A stretch of DNA of 64,000 bases from Ensifer sp. LC163 (GCF_001695855.1 NZ_MBSS01000012.1:372001-436000), one strand, 5' to 3'; positions 16,961 to 26,521 are shown, numbered from the stretch's first letter. Program-made: numbers and translations. The notes: a model not told the origin generated them from the sequence alone.

Positions 16961-18105
16961 TGCGTCTCTCCGTCGGTCTCAATCCCGAGTTCACGGGCGA
17001 GCGCAAGCAGCTGTTTTCCCTGTTCGCCGTCCGCCGGGAAGGTTTTCTGACTTTCCTTTAGGGCGGCGGCCGCCTGATCTCTTTGATCAAGCACAACATG
17101 CGAACGGATCAACCGCGCCCAGCCTTCGGCATTGGCAGGATCTTCCTTGAGACGCCTCGCCAGGCTTTCGACCATGCCGCGGATCATCTCCTCGCGGTCG
17201 CCGGCGCTCATGTCCTGCGCCGCGGCGATATCGTCCGCGCTCGGATTTCCCGGTGCAGCACCCGCAGCATTTCCGGCAGCGCCACCCGAGAGCTCGGCCA
17301 CATGCTGTTTGACCAGCGGCACCCACGGCGCATCCGCCGGGGAACCGGCGATGAGCCGGTTGAAGGCTGCCAGCGCCTCGTCCTTCTTGCCTTCCTGCTT
17401 CAGGCCGAGGGCAAGATAGAATTCGGAACGCGGATCGTTCGGGTCGATGGCGAGGGATCGGCGCAGCGCCGACTGCGCCTCGGTGGTCACCAGTCCGCCC
17501 GACAGCGTAATCAGCGCTTCGGCATAGCCACCCAGCCGTGCCGGCGTCGGGCCCAGCAGGCGCACAGCGCTGTCATAGGCGGTGACCGCTTCTTCGACGC
17601 GACCGTTGCGCATGTAGATCGGCGCCAGCACCTCCCAGCCGGCACCATCGTTCGGGTTCTGCGCCAGGTGGTTTTCGGCCCGCGCAATCAGAATGTTGAT
17701 ATCGGCGCCGGGATCGGCAAGGCGTGCCGCCAGCGGCTGCGCCGGAACACCCGGGCTGCCTGTGAACAGGTAAAGACAGAGCCCGATGGCGGGAAGACAG
17801 AGCAGCACGAAGGCCTGCGCCAGGATGTTGAAGCCGCGGCGCGTCGTTGCGACCGGTTCCGCGGTACGATCGATCTCGCCGGCCGCAAGCAATCGGCGGG
17901 CGACCTCGGCGCGGGCGAGCTCGGCATCGTCGCCGCTGATCAGACCGCTCTCCTGATCGCGCGTCAGCTCGTCGAGCTGGTCGCGATAGACTTCGATATC
18001 ATGACTATGCGGAGACGATGCGGGCGCTGCCGCCCGCAACAGCGGGAGGATGAGCACGGCAGCCACAGCCGCCGTCAGGGTCGCGACGAGGATCCAGAAC
18101 AACAT
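16957..18105 (-). CDS. ccmI: Cytochrome c biogenesis protein CcmI (CycH)
   Basis: About 382 residues. It starts with a membrane helix ([23 protein letters not shown] region), then a cytoplasmic segment with the conserved VYRDQLDEL motif, a second helix near 92-115, and a periplasmic TPR domain from about residue 145 ([17 protein letters not shown]-type repeats). In the family it holds apocytochrome c for haem attachment. It is the first gene of the ccmIEFH operon, so its promoter should lie in 18106-18196, where no clear element was seen. Confidence 0.93.
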   Translation of the reverse strand: MLFWILVATLTAAVAAVLILPLLRAAAPASSPHSHDIEVYRDQLDELTRDQESGLISGDDAELARAEVARRLLAAGEIDRTAEPVATTRRGFNILAQAFVLLCLPAIGLCLYLFTGSPGVPAQPLAARLADPGADINILIARAENHLAQNPNDGAGWEVLAPIYMRNGRVEEAVTAYDSAVRLLGPTPARLGGYAEALITLSGGLVTTEAQSALRRSLAIDPNDPRSEFYLALGLKQEGKKDEALAAFNRLIAGSPADAPWVPLVKQHVAELSGGAAGNAAGAAPGNPSADDIAAAQDMSAGDREEMIRGMVESLARRLKEDPANAEGWARLIRSHVVLDQRDQAAAALKESQKTFPADGEQGKQLLALARELGIETDGETQ

Positions 18106-18196
18106 GGATGCTCAATACTATGGCACCCATGCCATTCCAACTCGAAAACCTGCAATGACAGAGATTTGAGGCGTTTCGCCGCAACCGGAAATCCGG

Positions 18197-18640
18197 TCAG
18201 CTCAGCGGTGTCCAGCTACCGTCGGAATTCCGGCAGGCAGCACCGCGCGCCGTGGTCGGCTGTCCCTTGACGGTCACGGTGTGGCTGTACTGGCGGCAGT
18301 TCTGCGAACCGACCTGATAGGGTGCGGCGGCGACGACCGAACCGGTGACGCTGCGCCCCTGCCAGTTGACCGGCTGACCGCCCGGAGCGGCCTCCAGCGC
18401 ACGGTACTCGGCCTCGAGCGCACGCTGGCGGTCCGACGTTCCGATATCGAGATTGCTGAGCCGACCGATAACACCACCCTGAAGCGCCGCGATGTAAGTC
18501 GTCGAAGACACGCTGCGGGTCGCGGTTGCGCCCAGCCCCGCCGCCGCGGTCTGCCCGCCCGAGGTGGTGCTGCAGCCGGCAAGAGCCACCGCCGACGCGA
18601 TCACCGCGATCCTGCCGCTGACGACAATCGTTCGTGTCAT
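18197..18640 (-). CDS. Outer-membrane lipoprotein, 17 kDa surface-antigen-like C-terminus
   Basis: About 147 residues. The start at 18640 gives a compact signal ending in the lipobox VALAGC; in-frame ATGs at 18658 and 18670 would only lengthen the leader. A short Gly-rich segment (GGVIGRLSN) is followed by a region like the C-terminal domain of the RT0821/Lpp0805 and Rickettsia 17 kDa surface proteins, with YRALEAAPGGQPVNW and a disulphide-ready pair of cysteines (NCRQY, ACRNSDGSW). The role is probably structural in the outer membrane. It lies between the ccm operon and feuQ on the same strand. Confidence 0.75.
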   Translation of the reverse strand: MTRTIVVSGRIAVIASAVALAGCSTTSGGQTAAAGLGATATRSVSSTTYIAALQGGVIGRLSNLDIGTSDRQRALEAEYRALEAAPGGQPVNWQGRSVTGSVVAAAPYQVGSQNCRQYSHTVTVKGQPTTARGAACRNSDGSWTPLS

Positions 18641-18812
18641 TTCTGCCTGGTTCCTCATGATCCGCGACATGTACTCTCTACTGCGGGGCTCCGACTGCGC
18701 CGACTGGCCGGGCCGAGCGGAGACTTCCCTTTGATTTTCTTTTGGCATTCCCTGTTGACAGAGGCAACCGGAAGGGCCGTCGGCGCGATACTTTCGCGCG
18801 CCACTGTGACAC

Positions 18813-20198
18813 CTAAACCGCAGCCGGCAGCACGAGCTCGGCGCGCAGTCCGCCCTCATCGCGGCGCGACAGCGTCAGAGTGCCCTGATATTCCCGTACT
18901 ATTTCACTGACGATCGAAAGACCGAGGCCCGTTCCCGGCTTGCTCTCATCCAATCGCTTGCCGCGCTTCATCGCCAGCGCGATCTGATCGGGGTCGAGGC
19001 CCGCTCCGTCATCGTCCACGTCGAGCACGATCCATTGCCGCCCGGTTTCCTTGGCATGCTCTTCGTTCGTGGCCGGACGAACATTCAGCCAGACCTCGCC
19101 CTTGGCGTGGCGGGCAGCGTTTTCGAGCAGGTTGCCGACGGTTTCCTCGACATCCTGCAGTTCCATCGCAAGCACCAGACCCGGCGGGTTGATCGACAGA
19201 TGAACCTCTTTTTCCGGATTGAGCTTTCGCATCACGCGCACCAGCCGCTCCAGCGCCGGCTGCGCTTCCGTGCGGGCGAGAACGGACTCGCGCTGGGCAG
19301 CGATCCGCGCGCGGCTGAGATAAGATTGGACCTGCATCTGCATCGCATCGACCTGGGTTCTTACGAGTTCGCCATGTGACGCCTCAAGCACGCGGGCCTC
19401 GTTGAGGAGGACCGCGATCGGCGTTTTCAACGAGTGTGCGAGATTGCCGACCTGCATGCGGGCGCGCTCGACGATGCGGCGGTTGCTGTCGATCAGCGCA
19501 TTCACTTCGTTTGCCAGCGGCTGGATCTCGCGTGGAAAGGCACCGTCGAGCCTTTCGCTTTCGCCGGCCCGGATCTTCTCCAGCGAGCGGCGAACCTGAT
19601 CGAGGGGCCTCAGACCGAAGAGAATGGTCAGAGCGTTCATGCCGAGCCCGCCGAGGCCGAAGATGGAAAGCGCGATCGTCAGATTGCGGGTGAAACGGTT
19701 GACGTCCGCCTCCAGCACGTCACGATTGCCGGCAACGCGGAAACGCGCGGTGTGGCCCTGAATATCGAGAACGACTTCGGTCTCGGCCACTTCGACCTCG
19801 TTCCCGAAGGGGTCCTTGGTGGTGTAGAAGCGGACATAGCCGGTATCGAAGGGCACTTCGTCAACGCTCGCGATCGGCAGCTTCGCGTTGCCGAGCGAGG
19901 TCGAGATCAGTGGCGGCGTGTCAAACTCGCCGATCGGATCGACGATCCAGTACCAGCCGGTCTGCGGCTGGGAAAAGCGCAGGTCGCCGAGCTGGGGACT
20001 GCCGGCCAGCACCGTCTTCTCATTGACCGAAATCGAATTGACGACGTTGAAAAGCTGGGCGCGCAGGAGGTCCTTGAAGCCACGCTCCGAGCCCTGCCGA
20101 TAGAGAGCCGAAATGACCACCCCGATCACCACCAGGGCGACGACGGCCCAGACGGTCGAAACCGCCAATACCCGGGCCGTGAGAGATCTAATTGCCAT
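18813..20198 (-). CDS. feuQ: Sensor histidine kinase FeuQ
   Basis: The protein is 461 residues. It has two membrane helices (about 8-32 and about 165-187) around a periplasmic sensor of about 130 residues, then a HAMP-like linker, HisKA with NLAHSLKTPIAVLL (His about 255), and HATPase with N-box VGNLLENAARHA and GTGLGLSIVSE. It resembles PhoQ-type kinases. The gene overlaps feuP by 11 bp and lies close to cycH, as reported for S. meliloti, where FeuPQ controls genes needed for cyclic glucan export and symbiosis. Confidence 0.88.
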   Translation of the reverse strand: MAIRSLTARVLAVSTVWAVVALVVIGVVISALYRQGSERGFKDLLRAQLFNVVNSISVNEKTVLAGSPQLGDLRFSQPQTGWYWIVDPIGEFDTPPLISTSLGNAKLPIASVDEVPFDTGYVRFYTTKDPFGNEVEVAETEVVLDIQGHTARFRVAGNRDVLEADVNRFTRNLTIALSIFGLGGLGMNALTILFGLRPLDQVRRSLEKIRAGESERLDGAFPREIQPLANEVNALIDSNRRIVERARMQVGNLAHSLKTPIAVLLNEARVLEASHGELVRTQVDAMQMQVQSYLSRARIAAQRESVLARTEAQPALERLVRVMRKLNPEKEVHLSINPPGLVLAMELQDVEETVGNLLENAARHAKGEVWLNVRPATNEEHAKETGRQWIVLDVDDDGAGLDPDQIALAMKRGKRLDESKPGTGLGLSIVSEIVREYQGTLTLSRRDEGGLRAELVLPAAV

Positions 20199-20859
20199 TG
20201 CCGGGTGCTTGCATGCGGTATCCCAGGCCCCGCACCGTCTCGATCAGGTCGTTGCCGATCTTCTTGCGCAGCCGACCGACGAAGACTTCGATCGTGTTGG
20301 AATCGCGATCGAAGTCCTGGTCGTACATATGCTCGACCAGTTCCGTCCGGGACACGACCTGGCCCATGTGGTGCATGAGGTAGGAGAGCAGGCGGAACTC
20401 GTGTGACGTCAGCTTCAGCGCCGTCCCGTCGACGGTTGCCTTCGATCCCTTGGTGTCGAGCCGCACCGGGCCGCAGACGATTTCCGAGCTTGCATGGCCC
20501 GCCGCCCGGCGGATCAGCGCGCGGATGCGGGCAAGCACTTCCTCGACGTGGAACGGCTTGGCGACATAATCGTCGGCGCCGGCATCGATGCCGGCCACCT
20601 TGTCGCTCCAGCGATCGCGCGCCGTCAGGATCAGGACCGGCATGGTCTTGCCACCGCCGCGCCACTTTTCCAGAACGGTGATGCCGTCCATCTCGGGCAG
20701 GCCGATGTCGAGGATCACCGCGTCATAGGGCTCGGCGTCGCCGAGATAGTGCCCCTCTTCGCCGTCATAGGCCTGATCGACGACGTAGCCAGCCTCCTTC
20801 AGCACTTCGGCGAGCTGCCGGTTCAGGTTGACGTCGTCCTCGACTATCAGAATGCGCAT
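20188..20859 (-). CDS. feuP: Response regulator FeuP (OmpR family)
   Basis: The protein is 223 residues. The receiver has acidic pocket EDD at 7-9, phospho-acceptor Asp51 in VILDIGLPE and Lys in the AKPFH motif. The winged-helix output domain includes LTSHEFRLLSYL and ends in the VRGLGYRM hairpin. It is the cognate regulator of FeuQ, with an 11 bp gene overlap. It lies 42 bp downstream of a small secreted-protein gene matching FeuN, which suggests a feuN-feuP-feuQ unit. Confidence 0.9.
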   Translation of the reverse strand: MRILIVEDDVNLNRQLAEVLKEAGYVVDQAYDGEEGHYLGDAEPYDAVILDIGLPEMDGITVLEKWRGGGKTMPVLILTARDRWSDKVAGIDAGADDYVAKPFHVEEVLARIRALIRRAAGHASSEIVCGPVRLDTKGSKATVDGTALKLTSHEFRLLSYLMHHMGQVVSRTELVEHMYDQDFDRDSNTIEVFVGRLRKKIGNDLIETVRGLGYRMQAPGNGN

Positions 20860-20901
20860 TCGTAACCACTTCCCCTCTTTCGCAGCGTCTTCACGAGCGA
20901 A

Positions 20902-21156
20902 TTACATCGGCACCCTTACGGTCACCTTCTTCGGTCGCCCGCCGTTGCCCGGCACGAGCACCGTGATCACGCACTGGCCATCGGAGGTCGGTTGTGCCGA
21001 CAGCAGTTCGCCGCCGGTTTCCGAAACGACTTGCTGGGCAGCGGCGCTGCAATCGCCGGCCACACGGACGACAGGGTCCGACGGTACGCTGATCTCAGGC
21101 GGAGCAAATCCCGCAAGGCCTGCGGCAAGCGCGGCTATGATCACTGGTGAAGACAT
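20902..21156 (-). CDS. feuN: Small periplasmic protein, probable FeuN modulator of FeuQ
   Basis: 84 residues. The signal peptide covers about 1-17 (IIAALAAGLAGFA), followed by a compact domain with two cysteines (GDCSAAA and GQCVITV) and a basic C-terminal GRPKKVTVRV strand, reminiscent of PepSY-type folds. FeuN in S. meliloti is described as a periplasmic protein of similar size, encoded just upstream of feuP, that restrains FeuQ and is essential. Size, signal peptide and position fit; the identification is by synteny rather than by recalled sequence. The start at 21156 is the ATG that opens directly into the signal peptide. Confidence 0.7.
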   Translation of the reverse strand: MSSPVIIAALAAGLAGFAPPEISVPSDPVVRVAGDCSAAAQQVVSETGGELLSAQPTSDGQCVITVLVPGNGGRPKKVTVRVPM

Positions 21157-22095
21157 GAACGCACTTTCAACTTGGGAAGCATCATGGAAAAAGCAATAAC
21201 CGATAGAGGCTGAATGGCAAATGAATGTCGGCCGCCCAGCCCTGCGAACAGCAATCAGTGAAGGCGCACATTCACTGTGACCCGACCGCAGATTGCAACG
21301 ATTCCCTCGACGGCGAAACCCAACAGCAGAAAACCATCTCCTGGCAAGCGCCCGTGCTGAGCGCTGAACCGCGGCAAGCGGAAGCAACGCACATCAAGAA
21401 AGCGCGCCGATGTTAGCGGCTATCCATGTCGGTTGTTTTGTCGGTTGTTTTCAACGTCGATCACCAAAAGGCAATCGACCTGGGCTGCGTTGCTTTCGCA
21501 CGAGCAGCCATTTGTTAAGCCCTTTTTGCTATCGTCCGGTAATCGGTCGAGGCCCTGATTGGCGCAGGCTCCGTCGGCCGTCTTGCGGCAGGACTTGAAG
21601 TGGGCTCGAATATCCGAGTCCTTTGAATCCCTTGGCCGCACATCTTCCAAAGTTGAGTCCGGATCTTGCGGGGTTGAGTGGGCACGCTCGGACGAAGAGT
21701 CCGATCCGCCATCTAACCACCTGCATTGTTTGGTGCTGCCGCGACCGCTCCAGGAATTCCGGCCGCTTCGAGGGGCCACCTTTGTCTCATCTGACATCCT
21801 TACCGCGATCATCGGAACGCCACGCCCGAGAGAACTTGCTCCCTTGCCGGCAGCAATAGCGGTCACTCGCCAGCGCCGCTTGGCCAAAAGAGCGCTTTCC
21901 CGACTCACATGGCGTCGAAATTAGCCCGCGGCTCGAAGCCGCTCGAATGCAGCTGTGGATCACCTGAAAATTAATCGATTTAAATATTTTTCAATCGTTT
22001 AGATGATTTAAGTCACTGATTTACAAAGCGTTTACGATGTGAAATTGTCCGCCCATCAACTTGTCAGAAATTTGCAACAGGCCCGGGAGGATCGG
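21157..22095. other. Region without convincing genes, 0.94 kb
   Basis: No open frame here resembles a known protein on either strand, and overlapping long frames look random. Features seen are a tandem TCGGTTGTTTT duplication at about 21429-21450, four GANTC sites in 86 bp (21616-21701) and an AT-rich block at about 21970-22035. The AT-rich block sits before the small gene at 22096 and is the likely promoter region for it. The feuN promoter should lie at the left edge. A small RNA cannot be excluded. Confidence 0.4.
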
Positions 22096-22236
22096 ATGCA
22101 GACGCTCGTAAACAACCAGCCAGCATCTCAGCAGTCCAAGGTACCGCAGTCGCTGCTGGACCGTTTCGAAAGCGAATGGCGCGAAATGCGCACTGCCAGT
22201 CAGACGACGCCGAAGCCCGTTCAGCCGGCCGAATAG
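22096..22236 (+). CDS. Small hypothetical protein, 46 aa
   Basis: A 46-codon frame beginning MQTLVNNQPASQ, preceded by a perfect GGGAGG five bases before the ATG and followed about 55 bp later by a clear terminator hairpin (22292-22331). This makes it a complete small transcription unit. The protein is hydrophilic, Gln/Ser/Thr-rich, with a short amphipathic LLDRFESEWREMR segment and a Pro-rich tail. No signal peptide or domain was recognised; the function is unknown. An in-frame GTG upstream (22039) lacks a ribosome site. Confidence 0.65.
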   Translation: MQTLVNNQPASQQSKVPQSLLDRFESEWREMRTASQTTPKPVQPAE

Positions 22237-22291
22237 GCCCGCGCTGGCGATAAGCGTAAGCTCGTCGACAATACTATGCCGATCGACCTTG

Positions 22292-22331
22292 AAGCCGCCC
22301 GCGGTCAATGCCGCGAGCGGCTTTCGTTTGT
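22292..22331 (+). terminator. Rho-independent terminator after the 46-aa gene
   Basis: AAGCCGC-C-CGCGG pairs with CCGCG-A-GCGGCTT, a 12 bp stem with one internal mismatch and a six-base loop, followed by TTCGTTTGTCT. The remaining DNA up to the YjbR-type gene at 22568 shows no other gene. Confidence 0.75.
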
Positions 22332-22567
22332 CTCCGCCCCGTGAAGCGCAGCCAGCCCTTACTTTCCGAGGGGCGTTCTCTTTCTCAGTGTGTCATCCGG
22401 CCGCATACTGCTGGCGGGCGAGACATTGCCTTCGCTAGCGCCCTCAGTGATTAGAAAGTCGCCGATTTTATCGCCGGGACGCCGTGTCGAACCGACCTTT
22501 TCGGCGCCGCCATGTGGCGAATTCGTGCCTTTTGGCCAATCGGAGAAACCGTGCTACTCTTTTTTCC

Positions 22568-22903
22568 ATGCTATCCGACGAGATTGAAAAACTGGCGCTG
22601 AGCCTGCCGGGAACGGAAGAAAATGCCCATTTCGGCACGCGGGATTTCCGCGTGGGCAAGCGTATCTTCATGTCCCTGCCCGAGGCAGGACGTGCGGTCT
22701 TCAAGTTCACGCCGGACCAGCAGCGCATGCTGCTTGAGATGGAGCCGGGCGTCTGCGCCGCGGTGCCCGGCGGTTGGGGCGACAAGGGCTGGACCTCGCT
22801 CTATTTTGTCGAAGCCGACGAAGATCTCATCCGCCAATCGATGGAAACAGCCTGGCGCAACGTCGCCCCTAAGAGCCTGGTGAAGAAGAACGGCCATCAC
22901 TGA
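22568..22903 (+). CDS. MmcQ/YjbR family protein
   Basis: 111 residues. The sequence shows the family layout: an LSLPGTEENAHFGTRDFRVGK start, an F-KF-PDQQ middle, a G-GDKGWTSLYF segment and a C-terminal ARG/K-rich tail. The fold is a double-wing DNA-binding-like domain (CyaY-like), but the biochemical role is not established. The ATG at 22568 begins the conserved region; the upstream frame is unlike the family. The ribosome site is weak. Confidence 0.85.
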   Translation: MLSDEIEKLALSLPGTEENAHFGTRDFRVGKRIFMSLPEAGRAVFKFTPDQQRMLLEMEPGVCAAVPGGWGDKGWTSLYFVEADEDLIRQSMETAWRNVAPKSLVKKNGHH

Positions 22904-22966
22904 CGCGACCTGCGTCGCCGTCTCGAGGGCCGGCTGCAGGTTACCTTCTGCCCGCAGGCAATCGTC

Positions 22967-23476
22967 TCAGAGAATATAGTCGAAAAGCGTGACGGGCTTG
23001 TCGTGGTATTCCGTCTGCGCGAAGGGCCGCATTCCGAGCTTCTCGACGATCCGGATCGACGCCAGATTGGCCGGGCTGACGATAGCGGTCACGCGGCGTC
23101 CGGCGTGATGTTCCCGCGCCCAGCCGAATGCCGCTTGCGCCGCCTCGCTGGCATAGCCGCGTCCCTGCACGTCGGGCGCGATCGTCCAGCCGGTTTCCAT
23201 CGTCCCGGTCAAGGCAGGAGAAATCTCGCGGCGCAGTTCCTGGAAGCCGACCTGCCCGACGAAACGCCCGGACCTTCTCTCTTCGATCACGAAATAGCCG
23301 AAACCGAAGAACTGCCAGCCGCCCTCCTGGCGCAAAAACCGCGTCCACATCTGCTCGCCGGAGAAGGGAGCCGGTGCGATATGACGCAGGATGTCGGGAT
23401 CGGACCACATCTGCTGATAGGGTTCAAAATCCTCAAGCAGCGGTCTGCGGAGAATGAGGCGGTCGGTGCTGATCAT
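22967..23476 (-). CDS. GNAT acetyltransferase, RimJ/RimL-like
   Basis: About 170 residues. The start MISTDRLILRRPLLEDF is the classic opening of the RimJ/RimL branch. The acetyl-CoA pyrophosphate loop lies in the GRGYASEAAQA segment, and a late IVEKLGM segment completes the fold. It probably acetylates a protein N-terminus or a small amine; the substrate is unknown. ATG 23476 is chosen over an upstream in-frame start that would add 20 non-family residues. It converges with the YjbR-type gene. Confidence 0.85.
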   Translation of the reverse strand: MISTDRLILRRPLLEDFEPYQQMWSDPDILRHIAPAPFSGEQMWTRFLRQEGGWQFFGFGYFVIEERRSGRFVGQVGFQELRREISPALTGTMETGWTIAPDVQGRGYASEAAQAAFGWAREHHAGRRVTAIVSPANLASIRIVEKLGMRPFAQTEYHDKPVTLFDYIL

Positions 23477-23583
23477 CGGAATGCCTGAGAACGTGGAATA
23501 CCGCCGATCTCTAGCCGCTCTTCGCGACGCCTGCAACGGCGCCGCCTTGCGAAACCGATTCCGCCAGAACGGCTAGCTCCCTG

Positions 23584-24057
23584 TTAACGTACGCTTTTCT
23601 CGCCAACTTCCAGCGGCCAGGTCACGAGGTAATCCTCGTAGTCCTCGATGTCGATGCCGTCTTCTGCAACGGTCCGGCCGCGCACGGAAATGCCGGCGGC
23701 GTGCACCGTCTCGGAATCGCCCGACAGCAGCGGATGCCACCAATAGAGGTCTCGGCCCTCCGCCACCAGCCGGTAGCCGCAGGTCGGCGGCAGCCAGGTA
23801 ATCTCACGCACCGCATCCGGGGTCAGCTGAATGCAATCCGGCACCGTTGCCTGGCGGTTCGGATAGTCCTTGCACCGACAGCTCTCGCCGTCGAGCAGCG
23901 TACAGCGGATCGAGGTCCAGGCGATCTCTGCCGTCTCCCAATCCTCAAGCTTGTTGAGGCAACAGAGCCCGCAGCCGTCGCAGAGGCTTTCCCACTCCGC
24001 ATCGTTCATGTCGTCAAGGCTCTTCGCCTTCCAGAAAGGCATTTCGCCCATCGCCAT
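23584..24057 (-). CDS. YcgN/UPF0260 family cysteine-cluster protein
   Basis: About 157 residues. It has the conserved [12 protein letters not shown] start, the [11 protein letters not shown] cysteine cluster near residue 32-38 and further cysteines in [18 protein letters not shown] and the TPCGY-like PTCGYRL, a pattern expected to bind iron-sulphur or zinc. The family is widespread in Proteobacteria and its function is unassigned. Several in-frame starts (GTG 24060, ATG 24057, ATG 24051, ATG 24042) cluster. A RIME1 copy lies just upstream, between this gene and the divergent PBP gene. Confidence 0.88.
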   Translation of the reverse strand: MAMGEMPFWKAKSLDDMNDAEWESLCDGCGLCCLNKLEDWETAEIAWTSIRCTLLDGESCRCKDYPNRQATVPDCIQLTPDAVREITWLPPTCGYRLVAEGRDLYWWHPLLSGDSETVHAAGISVRGRTVAEDGIDIEDYEDYLVTWPLEVGEKSVR

Positions 24058-24081
24058 CACACTTTCGTCAAATCGGTCGCG

Positions 24082-24186
24082 CTACTGCGCCGCACGTCTT
24101 ATCAGACGTGCAAGGGTCGCAGTAGCGATTTGAGTTCCTGCATGTTTCGTCCTTTAATCGGCGACGATCAAAGCAAACGTGCAGGA
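24082..24186 (-). repeat. RIME1-like repeat, copy C
   Basis: About 105 bp in the same orientation as copies B and D: CTACTGCGCCGCACGTC palindrome followed by the CTGCATGTTTCG ... CAAACGTGCAG palindrome. It is somewhat diverged from copy A (several substitutions). It sits in the divergent spacer between the YcgN-type gene and the PBP gene, so it may be part of both leaders. Confidence 0.75.
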
Positions 24187-24316
24187 GAGAAATTTCGCAG
24201 AAAATTGCCGGTTTTTTAAGGCCACCGGCGCGATATGCAAGTAGAGTGAAATTTGGCGCCATGCAAATATCGCGCGGCGCCGGCATGATGCCAAAAGCCT
24301 TCAGGACGCTGAGACC

Positions 24317-26521
24317 GTGCGGGAACCGAGGAAAGACGATAACCGGCCGAAGAAACGGCACATCTTTCTGAGAATCGATTCCTGGATCGATTCGACAGTC
24401 TGGAATGCCGGGTTCAAACTCTCGCAATGGTGGGAAGACGCCACGATTTTCTTCCGCCGTTTCCGCGTCACCGGCTGGAAGAAGGCGGTCTTCGAGGTGC
24501 TCGGCGAGGGCATGACCTGGGGTACGGCCGCCGCGGTGCTGATGCTGGCGCTCGCTCTTCCGGCCTTCGAGGAAACCAAGGGCAACTGGCGGGCGCAGAG
24601 CGATTTCGCCGTCACCTTCCTTGACCGCTACGGCAATGAAATCGGCCATCGCGGCATCATTCACGAAGATTCCGTGCCGATCGACGAGTTGCCGGATCAC
24701 CTGATCAAGGCTGTCCTTGCGACGGAAGACCGGCGCTTCTTCGACCATTACGGCATCGATTTTCTCGGGCTTGCCCGCGCGATGACCGAGAACGCGCGCG
24801 CCGGCGGCGTCGTCCAGGGTGGCTCGACGCTGACGCAGCAACTCGCCAAGAACCTGTTCCTGTCGAACGAGCGCACCATCGAGCGCAAGATCAAGGAAGC
24901 TTTTCTGGCCGTCTGGCTCGAATCCAACCTGTCGAAGAAAGAGATCCTGCGGCTCTACCTCGACCGCGCCTATATGGGCGGCGGCACGTTTGGCGCAGCG
25001 GCCGCCGCACAGTTCTATTTCGGCAAGGCGATCACCGACGTCAACCTGGCGGAATCCGCCATGCTCGCGGGCCTCTTCAAGGCGCCGGCGCGCTACGCCC
25101 CGCACGTCAACCTGCCGGCCGCCCGCGGCCGCGCCAACGAGGTGCTGACGAACCTGGTCCAGGGCGGGCTGATGACCGAAGGACAGGTGATCGCCGCGCG
25201 TCTCAACCCGGCGACGGTCATCGATCGCGCCCAGGTGAAGGCCCCCGACTTCTTCCTCGACTGGGCCTTCGACGAAGTGCAGCGCATCGCCCGACCGTTT
25301 GCCCAGCATTCGCTGATCGTGCGCACCACCATCGACATGGGGCTGCAGAACGCGGCCGAAGATTCGGTCGAGTCCAGCCTTCGGCAATATGGCGAGAGCT
25401 TCCATGTGAAGCAGGGCGCACTGGTCATGGTCGAAAACGGCGGCCCCGTCAGAGCGATGGTCGGTGGTCGCGACTATGGCGAGAGCCAGTTCAACCGCGC
25501 CACGCGGGCGCTGCGCCAGCCGGGGTCCTCCTTCAAGGTCTACACCTATGCGGCGGCCATGGAAAAAGGCATGACGCCGGAGACCGTCGTCGTCGATGCG
25601 CCGATCACCTGGCGTGGCTGGTCGCCGCAGAATTATGGCCGCAGCTACGCCGGCCGCATCACCATCCTGACGGCGATCGCCAAATCGATCAACACGATCC
25701 CTGTGCGTCTCGCCAAGGACAAGCTCGGCACGGAACTGATCGCGCAGACCGCCAAGAACATGGGCATCGAGACGCCGCTGCGCACCGACAAGACGATGCC
25801 GCTCGGCACCTCCGAGGTGACCGTGCTCGACCAGGCAACGGCCTATGCGGTTTTCCCGGCCGGCGGCGTACAATCGCGCCGCCACGGCATCAGCCAGATC
25901 CTGAATTACGACGGCGACATCCTCTACGACTTTTCCCGCGATGAGCCTCCGGCCAAGCGCATCCTTTCCGAGCAGGCCAACGCCTCGATGAACTCGATGC
26001 TGACGCAGATCCCCGTGATCGGCACCGCACGCAAGGCTGCACTCGACCACGGCATCGTCACCGGCGGCAAGACCGGCACCACCCAGGCCTATCGCGATGC
26101 CTGGTTCGTCGGCTTTACCGGCGACTACACGACGGCCGTCTGGTTCGGAAACGACGACTATACCTCGACCGACAATATGACCGGCGGTTCGCTGCCGGCA
26201 ATGACCTTCAAGCGGCTGATGGATTATGCCGAACAGGGGATCGAGCACCGCCAGATTCCGGGGATAACCAACCCCGTGCCTGCCCCGAGCAAGCAGCCGC
26301 AGGTCGCCAATGCCAAGCCGGATGAAAATGCCCTGCCTCCATTGGTGCGGCCACGGTCGCTATCGGCAGACGTCACACGGCTCCTGCGTTCGGTGGGCGA
26401 AACTTTCGAACAGGCACCCGCTTTGAAGGCGCCGGACAAGAATGGCGGCAAAGTCGCCGTTCTCGGCGCTGCCGACGCCGGCTCCTCCCAACAGGTTCTC
26501 CCGAATGCCGCCAGAAATTGA
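24317..26521 (+). CDS. Bifunctional class A penicillin-binding protein (transglycosylase/transpeptidase)
   Basis: About 734 residues. A basic cytoplasmic start and a membrane anchor near 70-90 precede the GT51 transglycosylase domain, with EDRRFFDHYG (catalytic Glu about 136) and GGSTLTQQLAKN. The transpeptidase domain has SSFK (catalytic Ser about 404), the SIN motif and KTGTT (about 585-589). It polymerises and cross-links peptidoglycan in the periplasm. The C-terminus is a Pro/Ala-rich tail of about 80 residues. The start is a GTG at 24317; the size fits the PBP1 group of rhizobia, but the exact paralogue (1A, 1B or 1C) is not certain. Confidence 0.92.
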   Translation: MREPRKDDNRPKKRHIFLRIDSWIDSTVWNAGFKLSQWWEDATIFFRRFRVTGWKKAVFEVLGEGMTWGTAAAVLMLALALPAFEETKGNWRAQSDFAVTFLDRYGNEIGHRGIIHEDSVPIDELPDHLIKAVLATEDRRFFDHYGIDFLGLARAMTENARAGGVVQGGSTLTQQLAKNLFLSNERTIERKIKEAFLAVWLESNLSKKEILRLYLDRAYMGGGTFGAAAAAQFYFGKAITDVNLAESAMLAGLFKAPARYAPHVNLPAARGRANEVLTNLVQGGLMTEGQVIAARLNPATVIDRAQVKAPDFFLDWAFDEVQRIARPFAQHSLIVRTTIDMGLQNAAEDSVESSLRQYGESFHVKQGALVMVENGGPVRAMVGGRDYGESQFNRATRALRQPGSSFKVYTYAAAMEKGMTPETVVVDAPITWRGWSPQNYGRSYAGRITILTAIAKSINTIPVRLAKDKLGTELIAQTAKNMGIETPLRTDKTMPLGTSEVTVLDQATAYAVFPAGGVQSRRHGISQILNYDGDILYDFSRDEPPAKRILSEQANASMNSMLTQIPVIGTARKAALDHGIVTGGKTGTTQAYRDAWFVGFTGDYTTAVWFGNDDYTSTDNMTGGSLPAMTFKRLMDYAEQGIEHRQIPGITNPVPAPSKQPQVANAKPDENALPPLVRPRSLSADVTRLLRSVGETFEQAPALKAPDKNGGKVAVLGAADAGSSQQVLPNAARN

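Noticed and set aside
17082-17095. TTGATCAA-like palindrome in ccmI
   Set aside because: Lacks the four-base spacer of a FixK/FNR box and lies within coding sequence.
21420-21924. Overlapping open frames on both strands in the gene-free region
   Set aside because: Neither shows conserved motifs, a ribosome site or codon pattern like the neighbours; left as non-coding.
24068-26248. Long minus-strand open frame (about 726 codons) opposite the penicillin-binding protein gene
   Set aside because: Antisense shadow of a gene with clear GT51 and transpeptidase motifs; no family similarity and no ribosome site.
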